From Marinilabiliaceae bacterium ANBcel2 (lineage in GTDB: Bacteria > Bacteroidota > Bacteroidia > Bacteroidales > Marinilabiliaceae): a stretch of 64,000 nucleotides of DNA. The notes below the pieces were generated by a model. The model was not told where the DNA came from. It made no database searches and worked only from the letters and a program-made list of their open reading frames with translations. A program made the position numbers and the translations under genes. Position 1 is the first letter of the stretch; each line of letters begins with the position of its first letter. This document shows, in pieces, positions 56,801-64,000 of this stretch. The stretch covers positions 248,001 to 312,000 of the forward strand of contig JARULA010000001.1 in the NCBI GenBank assembly GCA_029688995.1, written 5' to 3'.

Positions 56801-58154
56801 AATCTGAAAGAGTCTGGCGCATAGGTGTAATATCAGTTGAAACACATACTATAGAGCTAATTTCACCGGCAGAGTTAAAAATAGGAAACTTATTGGAGAG
56901 AAAAATTCGTCGTCCGCGTGTTGAAGGAAAAAACTCCTCCTTCTGCAAAGGACGACCTTTAACTAAAACCTCGTTATCACTTAATGATAACGGTTTTGAA
57001 TACTCAATGGAAAAAATTTCAGAATCACTCTTACCTATAATTCTATGAGCCTCTATACCAATAATCTCCTCCATTGGTTGATTAACAAGAGTATATCGAC
57101 CCTGAAGATCTTTTACATATATTATTGAAGCGCTATTATTAATAATATCATTCAACAACTTTCTGTTCTCTTCAAGCTGCGTATCTTTAATATTACGGGA
57201 TTTCTCATCACGTTTTACATTGCGTATAAAAAAAAGTGCCATAAAAAACCCGCCACCTACAGCAACTATCATTATTGCAGTAAGAAAATATAAACTGTAA
57301 CGAGCCAACTTCTCCATCAGGCGATTTTGATGAATATTAGCTTTCTCTCCTGCTTCTTGAATATTTATGGCAGTCTCACTCATATTTAGACGGGCCTCTT
57401 CAAGCTCCTCAAGAGATTTTAAAAACCCAAGCATAACATGACGGTAATCATTCAAATTGGTACGTAAATTCGATATTACCTCATTCTGCTGAGAGTTAGG
57501 GGGTAAAATATCGGATGGAGGTAGCAGGTTTTCTATCTCCAAAAAAAGATGATCTACCGAATCGGCAGAGATAAATTGACTGGGGAAACTCCATATCTTC
57601 TTTTCAATCTCTTTTAAATGTAAAAGCTGCAAAAGCAGTTCATTATGAACACCGGTTATCTCAGCTTCCCTTACAGATCTGGGACGAGGATAAGAGTGAC
57701 CTGCTGCCAAAAATATCTTTTCAAAAAGCTCATTTAGTCGGTCCTCTGTATCAAAACGATTCTGTTTTAGCTCAACAAACATTGATCGATAATTAACAAA
57801 GTCATCAAGCCATAATTCAACCTCGGCCAGCTCATTTTTGCTTTCACTAAACAGCTGACCTAAAGCAGCCTCTTCAAGAGATGATTCAATCTGAAATACT
57901 ATACTATCTACTCTATAAGCACCAACGGTATCACGCTCTAATGAATATTCATTTGAATAGATTCGGGCCAGATAAATCTGGTGAAGAATATTATCAACCC
58001 TCTCTGTACTTTTTATCCAATCATGAAGCATTCTAACGCCCCATAAAGCCGCTCCTGAAACCACAACTAAAAGTAAAAGATTTATAACAAATCCTTTAAA
58101 TACTTTTTTGCTTATAGAGCCGTTATTATGCTTATCAAATAAAAAGTTCGTCAT
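53892..58154 (-). CDS. Hybrid sensor histidine kinase with PAS, GAF, receiver and Hpt domains
   Basis: 1420 residues from the ATG at 58154 (preceded by TTG). TM1 at about residues 23-43 and TM2 at about 287-312 enclose a helical periplasmic sensor of about 240 residues. Two PAS domains follow (about 335-460 and 465-590), then a GAF domain (about 595-755), HisKA with His782 in MSHEIRTPLNAIIG, and HATPase (VNNAIKFTETGEVV, GTGLGLAI-type GGSGLGLAICKR). A receiver-like segment with a reduced acidic pocket (IIADINRSS) comes next, then a normal receiver with Asp1216 (LMDINMPG), and an Hpt domain with His1366 (LLHSLKG). It is a phosphorelay kinase for two-component signalling. It lacks an AraC output, so it is not a PUL-type HTCS; the response regulator is elsewhere. 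Confidence 0.93.
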   Translation of the reverse strand: MTNFLFDKHNNGSISKKVFKGFVINLLLLVVVSGAALWGVRMLHDWIKSTERVDNILHQIYLARIYSNEYSLERDTVGAYRVDSIVFQIESSLEEAALGQLFSESKNELAEVELWLDDFVNYRSMFVELKQNRFDTEDRLNELFEKIFLAAGHSYPRPRSVREAEITGVHNELLLQLLHLKEIEKKIWSFPSQFISADSVDHLFLEIENLLPPSDILPPNSQQNEVISNLRTNLNDYRHVMLGFLKSLEELEEARLNMSETAINIQEAGEKANIHQNRLMEKLARYSLYFLTAIMIVAVGGGFFMALFFIRNVKRDEKSRNIKDTQLEENRKLLNDIINNSASIIYVKDLQGRYTLVNQPMEEIIGIEAHRIIGKSDSEIFSIEYSKPLSLSDNEVLVKGRPLQKEEFFPSTRGRRIFLSNKFPIFNSAGEISSIVCVSTDITPMRQTLSDLEKSRENYRNIVSNVPGVVYHCLNDSRRSMLFISGGVEKLIGLGIEAFIDEGQSIMPFVEKEDVDKVKDVLRDAVVRQKPYEIEYRIRDLVGNRKWVYEKGLPVYDGESTRITLQGVIIDITAQKDAMSELMMRDKLLEGVSEAVKELIVTPVLEDAMLSALRIIGKGADVDTAFVFKNRRNIKTGKLETDHLVEWDKAVLERVVRSDFESFTYEDISTDWYHDLKGKKEIIVKQNKLNSGEQKFLRLMHSSSAILIPVFVHDNFWGFIGFGYRTLKNRWNDSHRTIFKAFAVTLGIVIARKEGEDELQKAKEAAEAATQAKSDFLARMSHEIRTPLNAIIGWTHLGLEKSDTSVNYDYLKRIQSSSRSLLGIINDILDFSKIEAGRLELESIDFDLELVLQNLADIVLFRANEKGLEVIFDYASDVPFSLTGDPLRIEQILVNLVNNAIKFTETGEVVVAVSVKNQTKSKVELLFSVADTGIGLKEEQKENLFKSFSQADVSISRKYGGSGLGLAICKRLTDLMDGEIWVDSEYGSGAVFSFTIHLNKQTVQKKEQMRNAFEGAGESVIIADINRSSVNSFKKILSDFGFSVIRCYNKKSLFNELNRVKSAEPYRLLFIDPSVFGSEAPSYIIKNIRKYEDAYEDMVFLTTPFTETAYKNLDLNILNKPANYSMVFDCIMDVLTGNIIDEESSVQKKPVYRELLKVRGPIKALVVDDTASNRSLAVELLDMANIITDVVAGGEEAVDLAGYYEKGSPYDIVLMDINMPGLDGYSATRKIKQVKGWQAVPVAAMTAEAFGDVEELCLQAGMTGIVAKPIDPESLFKVVYQQVFGDYVDANFDYQNSEIKEDISIIYDFPEIEGVDVQAGIKRMGGRVDLYKRLLKGFCHDYFRFGNYLRELTQMNDIESAARLLHSLKGIVGTMEATELYSLAIKTEAAFKKMHPDYETLAEKLEFEVDSMINRLKEVL

Positions 58155-58192
58155 CAATCAATTTATATAAATATCCCTTTTATATATTTGTA

Positions 58193-58200
58193 AAGAATTA
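58193..58200 (+). promoter_or_regulatory. Possible -7 element for rlmN
   Basis: TATATTTG matches TAnnTTTG on the plus strand, 122 bp before the rlmN ATG, within the divergent gap shared with the kinase gene. No TTTG lies at -33, so this is tentative. Confidence 0.3.
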
Positions 58201-58322
58201 GGTTCGGGATGTTATCACTTTAAGTTACAAAAGTGGTAAAATTAATTAATTCCTGAAAACAACCTGAAAAAAAGGAGACAATCAAAATATTTTATTGTAA
58301 CCCATTATATAAATTAGATGAA

Positions 58323-59336
58323 ATGCAGGAGCAGTTACTTGGTAAAGATATAGATCAGCTAAAAGAGATAGTCACTAAAAATAATTTGCCCGCCTATAGT
58401 GCAAAACAACTTGCCGAATGGTTATATAAAAAAAGAGTGCAAACCATTGATGCAATGTCAAATATATCTAAAAAAAACAGAGATATACTAAAACAAAGGT
58501 ATTGTACAGGATATAATCCGCCGGTAAATAGTCAGGAGTCGATTGATGGAACAAAAAAATATCTGTTCCGTTTGCAAAACAGTTCAAAGGTAGAGGCTGC
58601 ATACATACCCGAAGAGAAAAGAAAAACATTATGCGTCTCATCGCAGGCAGGATGTAAAATGAACTGCACTTTTTGTATGACAGGTAAACAAGGGTTTAAT
58701 GGACAACTTACAGCCGGAGAAATAATAAATCAGATACTATCTATACCAGAGAGCGAGGAGCTAACCAATATTGTTTATATGGGAATGGGAGAGCCAATGG
58801 ACAATATCGATGAGGTGATAAAAAGTATAAAAATTATCACTTCGGAGTACGGAATGGAGTGGAGCCCACGAAGAATTAATGTCTCTACAATTGGCATTAT
58901 TCCTGCTATTAAAACATTTATTGAAGAGTGTGAGGCTCATCTCGCTATAAGTATGCACACACCATTTCATGAAGAACGAAAAAAACTAATGCCAATTGAG
59001 AGTAAATATCCAATAACCGAAATAATAGAGTCGTTACGAAATTATGATTTAAACAGACAACGTAACATCTCATTTGAATATATATTATTTAAAGATTTAA
59101 ATGATACTCACGAACACATTAAGGGAATTACCAAACTTTTAAATGGGTTAAGATGCAAAATTAACCTCATAAGATTTCACCCCTTTCCCGGTTCCAACTT
59201 AAAGAGTTCCTCCCCTGAAAAGATTCGATGGTTTAGTGAGCAATTAAACAAGAAAGGTATTACTACTACAATTCGCAAATCAAGAGGGGAAGATATTTTT
59301 GCGGCGTGCGGACTACTTTCAGCAAAAAAGAACTAA
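58323..59336 (+). CDS. rlmN: 23S rRNA A2503 / tRNA A37 C2-methyltransferase RlmN
   Basis: 337 residues, normal length. Radical-SAM enzyme that methylates C2 of A2503 in 23S rRNA and A37 in some tRNAs. The iron-sulfur motif CxxxCxxC is at Cys111, Cys115 and Cys118 (CKMNCTFCMTG). NIVYMGMGEPMDN and NVSTIGIIP and LAISMHTP are family segments, and the second catalytic Cys is near residue 329 (DIFAACGLL). The N-terminus has the accessory helical domain (LAEWLYKKRVQTIDAM). A housekeeping gene, convergent with the phosphatase gene; a hairpin lies between their ends. Confidence 0.96.
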   Translation: MQEQLLGKDIDQLKEIVTKNNLPAYSAKQLAEWLYKKRVQTIDAMSNISKKNRDILKQRYCTGYNPPVNSQESIDGTKKYLFRLQNSSKVEAAYIPEEKRKTLCVSSQAGCKMNCTFCMTGKQGFNGQLTAGEIINQILSIPESEELTNIVYMGMGEPMDNIDEVIKSIKIITSEYGMEWSPRRINVSTIGIIPAIKTFIEECEAHLAISMHTPFHEERKKLMPIESKYPITEIIESLRNYDLNRQRNISFEYILFKDLNDTHEHIKGITKLLNGLRCKINLIRFHPFPGSNLKSSSPEKIRWFSEQLNKKGITTTIRKSRGEDIFAACGLLSAKKN

Positions 59337-59511
59337 TTTACAGCAGCATCCCCAAAGCATATCCGATCTTCTCTTTTAGAGGTACCTTCTCTAATATGGC
59401 CATATCAAAAGCTTATCAAACATTAAATTGCAAAATGGAGCAACTCTTTTCGACAAAAGTAAAGTCTTTAAAAAGAGTCTCTCCATTTGAATGCGATATT
59501 ATTATCTGGAT

Positions 59512-59553
59512 AAAAAAAAAGATTCAACAATCCAGCGAAACAGGATTGTTGAA
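59512..59553 (-). terminator. Intrinsic terminator of the tyrosine phosphatase gene
   Basis: An 11-bp stem (59523-59533 with 59543-59553), loop of 9. Read minus it is followed, after one base, by nine T (59520 down to 59512). It lies 14 bp after the phosphatase stop and between convergent genes. Confidence 0.8.
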
Positions 59554-59567
59554 AAAGCGTATTAAAA

Positions 59568-60038
59568 TTATTTTATAGAACTATATAACCCTTCACAAGC
59601 ATCTTCAAGAAGATCCAAAACCAACTCAAATCCGGCAGCACCCCCATAATAAGGATCAGGAACTTCATCATAGTTACTGTCATATGCAAAATCCATCATC
59701 CTTACTATTTTAGCATGTGAGTTAATATTTGAAGAAAGACTCTTTAAGTCAGCCATATTTTGATTATCCATACCTATAATATAATCAAAATAATTAAAAT
59801 CATCAAGAGATACCGGACGACTGATACTGGTTAATTTATATCCTCGCTTTTTAGCATGTGTCTGCATTCTGGAATCGGCAGGGCGTCCTTCATGAGCAGA
59901 AATAATTCCGGCAGAATCAATCTCAAATCGCTTCTCTTCACCTTTTTTATAAATCAGATTTTTCATAACAGCCTCAGCTGAAGGAGATCTGCAGATATTT
60001 CCCAAACAAACAAATAAAATTTTAGTTTTTTCCATCAT
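59568..60038 (-). CDS. Low-molecular-weight protein-tyrosine phosphatase
   Basis: 156 residues, typical length. The phosphate-binding loop C(X)5RS is at the N-terminus: CLGNICRS, Cys11 to Ser18, in VCLGNICRSPSAEAV. The general-acid Asp is in VPDPYYGG near residue 127. Cytoplasmic. In Bacteroidota such enzymes often partner tyrosine kinases of capsule export or act on stress regulators; no partner is adjacent here. Two adjacent ATGs (60038 and 60035) are equally possible starts. It is a single-gene unit between the galM terminator and its own terminator. Confidence 0.92.
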   Translation of the reverse strand: MMEKTKILFVCLGNICRSPSAEAVMKNLIYKKGEEKRFEIDSAGIISAHEGRPADSRMQTHAKKRGYKLTSISRPVSLDDFNYFDYIIGMDNQNMADLKSLSSNINSHAKIVRMMDFAYDSNYDEVPDPYYGGAAGFELVLDLLEDACEGLYSSIK

Positions 60039-60118
60039 CTTTTAAAACATTATGATTTATAATTTAATTATTAACTAATAAACCGTGCAGATAATAAACT
60101 TAAAAATTTTATTTTATC

Positions 60119-60155
60119 AAAAAAAACTTCCCTGTTAAATGATTTAACAGGGAAG
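60119..60155 (-). terminator. Intrinsic terminator of the galactose operon
   Basis: A 13-bp perfect stem (60127-60139 with 60143-60155), loop of 3, followed on the minus strand by eight T (60126 down to 60119). It lies 75 bp after the galM stop and separates the galactose operon from the phosphatase gene. Confidence 0.85.
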
Positions 60156-60229
60156 CATAAATATATTTTATCTGTTAACACCGCATTAAAACAACGGTGT
60201 AACATTGCAATCATCAAAACAGCTCCTTA

Positions 60230-61258
60230 TTAGAACCCAAATTTATATATACAAGTATGCTGATACTCTTTTCCTGGACGCAAAACAGCATCCGGGTAAT
60301 TTTCATGATTTGGAGAGTTTGGGAAAATTTGTGTTTCAAGTGCAACACCACAATATTTATCTATAGGAGCACCACCTTTTCCTTTCTCAGAACCATCAAA
60401 ATGATTCCCAGTATAAACCTGTATTCCCGGCTGATCGGTATAAACCTCAAGAGATCGACCAGACTTAGGATCTTTAAGAGTAGCAGCTCTAATTAAACCC
60501 TCTTCGGCGTCAGAAATCACAAAATTATGATCCAGCCCATCAACCATTTTTATCTGATCAAACGAACTATTAACAGCATCACTCACAGGCTTTTCTGACG
60601 TAAAATCCATAGGAGTTCCTTTTACATCAGCAATTTCACCATTACAAGTTTCAAGAGCCGGATCGATAGGAGTAAACTGTTTAGCATTAAGCATCAAAAG
60701 GTGATCCTCTGCACTTTTACTTAAATCTCCTGATAAATTAAAATAGGGATGACTGGTAAGATTTATTACAGTAGGCTTAGAGGTCTCTGCTAAATACTCA
60801 ATTTTAAATTCATTACGATCATTCAAACTGTAAACAACCTTTACTTTCAACTCTCCGGGATAGTTCTGATCACCATCCGGACTAACAAGTGTTAATTTAA
60901 AAGCAGAAGTACAACCATCTTTATCGATCTCCTCTACATTCCAAACTCGTTGATTAAATCCTTCAACGCCTCCATGTAAATGGTTAGGTCCATTATTTAC
61001 ATCTAATTGAACTGTTTTTCCGTCAAGAACATATTGTCCTTTAACAATTCGATTAGCATATCTCCCACAAAGAGCTCCAAAAAAGAGATCTCCGTTAAGC
61101 GCTTCTTCAACAGTATCATAACCAACAAGAACATCAGCAATTTCACCTGTTACTGAAGGCACTTTCACAGAGATCAAACGCCCTCCATGAGCCGCAAATT
61201 TTATTTCAACACCATTATTATTCTTTAACGTAAAAGAATCTGTTGCTTTATTTGGCAT
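60230..61258 (-). CDS. galM: Aldose 1-epimerase (mutarotase)
   Basis: 342 residues. Interconverts alpha and beta anomers of galactose so galactokinase can use beta-galactose released by beta-galactosidase. Typical GalM motifs: AHGGRLISVKVPS at the start, GRYANRI, NHLHGG (first catalytic-region His), TSHPYFNLSGD (catalytic His), GLDHNFVI and ALETQIFPNSPN with the general-base Glu near residue 313. No signal peptide: cytoplasmic. It is last of three genes, 57 bp after the transporter gene, with a weak inverted repeat between, and a strong terminator follows. Confidence 0.93.
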   Translation of the reverse strand: MPNKATDSFTLKNNNGVEIKFAAHGGRLISVKVPSVTGEIADVLVGYDTVEEALNGDLFFGALCGRYANRIVKGQYVLDGKTVQLDVNNGPNHLHGGVEGFNQRVWNVEEIDKDGCTSAFKLTLVSPDGDQNYPGELKVKVVYSLNDRNEFKIEYLAETSKPTVINLTSHPYFNLSGDLSKSAEDHLLMLNAKQFTPIDPALETCNGEIADVKGTPMDFTSEKPVSDAVNSSFDQIKMVDGLDHNFVISDAEEGLIRAATLKDPKSGRSLEVYTDQPGIQVYTGNHFDGSEKGKGGAPIDKYCGVALETQIFPNSPNHENYPDAVLRPGKEYQHTCIYKFGF

Positions 61259-61315
61259 ATAAAAATATTTAAATAGATTCCAGACCCTTTAAAAAGAGCC
61301 TGGAATATAATTTAT

Positions 61316-62536
61316 TTACCTAATTTTTGAACCTTTAGTTGCAAAATAGATTAGATAGACATAATAGATAAACAAACAGCTAATTGCAAAGACTACTGAA
61401 CCTGTAAAAGCCTGAACCGCTCCCATAGCAGGGGTCAATATAGCGGCACCAATAACAGCAGATGAGATCACACCTGAAGCTACCCCTGCAAGAGGCCCAA
61501 GGTCTTCCAATGCCAAATTGAAAATTGTTGGCCACATAATAGAGTGAAACAAACCTGTTCCAAGAAGTAACCACATAGCTAATAAAGGATTACTACTTCC
61601 TATAGATAGAGAAGCTGCCAACAATACAATACCTCCTACAGAACAGAGTGTCAAAATTTGTCGTGCAGTATATTTTTGAAGAATAAAGATACCAAGCAGA
61701 CGTCCTACCATTAATCCACCCCAATAATATTTAAGCATATCGGTACGTTGAGCAGAAGAAAAATCCAGACCAAGCTCTCTGGTATAATCTGCAAAGAAAC
61801 TGGGAATACCAATTTCAATTCCCATATATACAAATATTGCCAGTGAACCTAACCACACATGGGTATATTTAAATGCACTTGACTTGTACTCTTTTGGTGT
61901 TTCCGCATCATCATGTTCATCACCCTTAATTTGAGGTAACTTAAGAAAAAACATAATTACAAAAATCACTGCTGCAATACCACCAATAATCATAAATGGT
62001 TCCTGTACCTGAACTGGATCCATTCTGGCAGCTATATCAGAGTCTGTAATAATAAGCATTGACACAAACATAGGTGCAATAACTGTAGCTACTGAATTCA
62101 AAAAATTTGTAAGTGTTAAACGACTCGCCGCAGTTTTTGCAGGGCCTAAAGCATTCACATAAGGATTCGCAGCTACCTGAAGAAACACAATACCAATGGC
62201 AAAAACAGCTACTCCAAATAGAAATGGAATATACCCCAAAGCCACTAAAGGAATACACATAAAAATTCCAAGAGCAAGCAAGCCTATCCCAGAAATCACA
62301 CCATTCTTATAACCAATACGATGAATTAAAAGTCCAACAGGAATAGATAGAGCATATGCACCAAAAAAGAAGGTGTTGGGAAGCTGTTTTAAAACTTCTC
62401 CTTTATCTCTTGAATCAAGATCGAAAGCCTCTTTAAGAAAATCGATCATAGAGTTGTTCATGGTGGTCATAAACCCAATCAAAAAGAAAAGGGCCGCCAT
62501 AATAATCAACGGAAATAAATACTTATTCTTAGCCAT
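61316..62536 (-). CDS. MFS glucose/galactose (FucP-type) transporter
   Basis: 406 residues with about 12 hydrophobic helices. FucP-family features: FFLIGFMTTMNNSMIDFLKEAF at the start, VAANPYVNALGPAKTAASRL after TM4, and the long hydrophilic loop near 205-220 (GDEHDDAETPKEYKSS). It is an H+-coupled sugar importer in the inner membrane. It lies between galK (22 bp upstream) and galM, so galactose is the expected cargo; glucose or fucose is possible. The order kinase-transporter-mutarotase is, as I recall it, also found in Bacteroides. It is a paralogue of the MFS protein at 23796. Confidence 0.9.
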   Translation of the reverse strand: MAKNKYLFPLIIMAALFFLIGFMTTMNNSMIDFLKEAFDLDSRDKGEVLKQLPNTFFFGAYALSIPVGLLIHRIGYKNGVISGIGLLALGIFMCIPLVALGYIPFLFGVAVFAIGIVFLQVAANPYVNALGPAKTAASRLTLTNFLNSVATVIAPMFVSMLIITDSDIAARMDPVQVQEPFMIIGGIAAVIFVIMFFLKLPQIKGDEHDDAETPKEYKSSAFKYTHVWLGSLAIFVYMGIEIGIPSFFADYTRELGLDFSSAQRTDMLKYYWGGLMVGRLLGIFILQKYTARQILTLCSVGGIVLLAASLSIGSSNPLLAMWLLLGTGLFHSIMWPTIFNLALEDLGPLAGVASGVISSAVIGAAILTPAMGAVQAFTGSVVFAISCLFIYYVYLIYFATKGSKIR

Positions 62537-62558
62537 AATAAAAATTATTTATTTAAAA

Positions 62559-63848
62559 TTACACTTCTAATTTTATTGCACCTTCGGGACGAATAAACAG
62601 TTTATGACATTTTCCTTTACCATAAACATGCTCAAGTGTCTCTACATATTTGTCCACTAAATCTTCAGGAACAAAAGCCTGAATGGTTCCTCCAAAACCA
62701 CCACCGTGAACTCGCCATGCACCTTTACCTTTAAGCACCATTTCACTCAAGGCTAAGGCCAAAGACATAACCTGTTCATCTTTATGAGTAATCTCATAAA
62801 CATTTTGATTATACATATATGAACTATAACCCGACTCCACAACCATCTTCAAAAATGATTGAAAATCTTTATTTTCAAGAGCCTTAACCTGATCGACAAC
62901 TCTTTGATTGTCACCTTGAAAATGTATAGCACGTAGAATAGCACGATCACCGGTTTTCTCTCTTATTTGAGGAATTTTATCAACAATCTCTTCCAATGAA
63001 ACCTTTCTCAACACATCGGCACCCAACTCGGCAGCAACAGATTTCATTTCCGTAGGCAAAGAAGCATATTCAGCCTGAGAAGCAGCATCATCATGACCTC
63101 CACCTACATCGGTAATAATAAGAGAATATCCTGTAGTTACAAAATCAAAATCAATTGGTTTTACAATAGGATTGGCAGGATCTTCAAAATCAATTGTAAT
63201 TAATCCTCCTACCGAACAAGCTGTCTGATCCATTAAACCACAGGGCTTACCAAAAAAATTATTTTCAGCCCATTGTCCAATAATTGCATTCTCAACAGGA
63301 TCCATTTTTCCATCATTAAACAGATTGCTAATAATAGCACCAATTAACACCTCAAAAGAAGCAGATGAACTAAGCCCTGAACCTTTTGGCACACGACCTT
63401 CAACGCAAGCATCAAAACCACCAACTTCATACCCGTTTTCTTTCATCTTAGTGGCAATACCCTTAACAAGAGCAGAAGATGTAAAAAACTCCTTCTCATC
63501 TGGCTTCATATCGGTTAACTCCACCTCAAACTGTGGATACCCTGCCGACTTTATACGAATGGTATTAGTTCCATTGGGTGCAGCTACAGCAATATTGTCA
63601 AGATTAACAGCTCCGGCAAGAACTCTTCCGTAGTTATGATCGGTATGATTTCCACCCACTTCGGTTCTGCCCGGAGATGAAAATAGTTCCACATCATCTT
63701 TCCCAAATGTGGAAAGAAAATCATTCATCAAAGCAACATAACGATCATATTGCTCTTTCAAAACCGATGTATCATTACCATATAATTTAACAAACATCGG
63801 ATTATCGCCTTTATTCAACTTATTAATAAGTGATTCAATTCTATCCAT
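62559..63848 (-). CDS. galK: Galactokinase
   Basis: 429 residues of the GHMP kinase family. Phosphorylates alpha-galactose at C1, the entry to the Leloir pathway. The galactokinase signature is GRTEVGGNHTDHN (residues 60-72), with Asn/His and the Asp for sugar contact. The ATP-binding GRVPKGSGLSSSASFEV is at about 150-166, and the third motif VHGGGFGGTIQAF is near 380-392. It is the first gene of the galactose operon; the upstream stretch to the window edge shows only an imperfect -7 box. It would use galactose released by the beta-galactosidase at the other end of the window as well as other sources. Confidence 0.94.
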   Translation of the reverse strand: MDRIESLINKLNKGDNPMFVKLYGNDTSVLKEQYDRYVALMNDFLSTFGKDDVELFSSPGRTEVGGNHTDHNYGRVLAGAVNLDNIAVAAPNGTNTIRIKSAGYPQFEVELTDMKPDEKEFFTSSALVKGIATKMKENGYEVGGFDACVEGRVPKGSGLSSSASFEVLIGAIISNLFNDGKMDPVENAIIGQWAENNFFGKPCGLMDQTACSVGGLITIDFEDPANPIVKPIDFDFVTTGYSLIITDVGGGHDDAASQAEYASLPTEMKSVAAELGADVLRKVSLEEIVDKIPQIREKTGDRAILRAIHFQGDNQRVVDQVKALENKDFQSFLKMVVESGYSSYMYNQNVYEITHKDEQVMSLALALSEMVLKGKGAWRVHGGGFGGTIQAFVPEDLVDKYVETLEHVYGKGKCHKLFIRPEGAIKLEV

Positions 63849-64000
63849 TTCTTACTTATTTTAATTTATAATTCAAAATTCAAAATCATTTTTACAACTA
63901 TTGCACACCAAAATATTTATAATAAATCTTTCACATATACAGATTAAATAGTTATACCCATATTTAAAATTCTCTCAGTACCGGCTGCAGCTTTAGGGAT

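Noticed and set aside
53892-58154. PUL-type hybrid two-component regulator (HTCS)
   Set aside because: No AraC DNA-binding domain and no large sugar-sensing propeller; the C-terminus is an Hpt domain.
59306-59578. 90-codon plus-strand open frame after rlmN
   Set aside because: It starts inside rlmN, runs through a clear terminator hairpin and overlaps the phosphatase stop; composition is not protein-like.
61277-61306. Inverted repeat between the MFS transporter and galM genes
   Set aside because: Only 7 outer and 4 inner pairs around an internal loop, with no T run; too weak to call a terminator.
63944-64000. Possible C-terminal end of a further minus-strand gene at the right edge
   Set aside because: Two frames could each end there (stops in the last 60 bases) and the 10-18 visible residues match nothing I know, so no gene can be supported.

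Overview
The window reads as the chromosome of a low-GC Bacteroidota member, probably of the Bacteroidales/Marinilabiliales type. The reasons are three SusC/SusD pairs, a FecR anti-sigma factor with an ECF sigma factor, lipoproteins with LAAC/SC-type lipoboxes, DUF4494 and BACON-type domains, and promoters of the Bacteroidota form TTTG-N20/21-TAnnTTTG. The genus cannot be named from what is visible. Most genes lie on the minus strand.

Region 1 (1-18758, all minus, read right to left) is a glycoprotein-degrading polysaccharide utilization locus (PUL). It runs FecR anti-sigma factor, SusC with an STN signalling domain, SusD, a surface lipoprotein with an F5/8C domain, two tandem M60-type (mucinase-like) metallopeptidases, two S1 sulfatases (one Ser-type, one Cys-type) and a GH2 beta-galactosidase cut off by the left edge. 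Strong terminator-like hairpins split it into SusCD, peptidase and sulfatase/galactosidase modules.

Region 2 (18972-27614) holds a Tat-exported Gfo/Idh/MocA oxidoreductase on the plus strand. Opposite it is a minus-strand operon of an N-acetylhexosamine-1-kinase-like protein, a CBM9-like protein, an MFS sugar transporter, homoserine dehydrogenase, threonine aldolase and a LacI regulator. An ECF sigma factor lies upstream of that operon and is a candidate partner for the distant FecR.

Region 3 (27781-40124) is a sialic acid locus. It runs SusC, SusD, sialidase, N-acetylneuraminate lyase, an AGE-family epimerase and a NanM-like Kelch domain fused to a sodium:solute symporter. A divergent GntR/FadR regulator is next to a near-ideal promoter whose predicted start lies in a perfect palindrome. 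Regions 1-3 together fit capture and catabolism of sialylated, sulfated O-glycoproteins such as mucin: peptide cleavage, desialylation, desulfation, beta-galactose removal, and uptake and activation of sialic acid and HexNAc.

Region 4 (40342-59578) contains a small membrane protein, a third SusC/SusD pair, an RND efflux operon (adaptor, pump, TolC-like channel), a DUF4494 protein, an ACP-like protein lacking the phosphopantetheine serine, a LamG plus DNase-I-fold lipoprotein with substituted active-site residues, a large hybrid sensor kinase and rlmN. Region 5 (59568-63848) has a low-molecular-weight tyrosine phosphatase and a galactose operon, galK - MFS transporter - galM, closed by a strong terminator.

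I saw no tRNA, rRNA, CRISPR array, insertion sequence or phage gene. Family calls rest on motifs and remembered family patterns; no database search was run.
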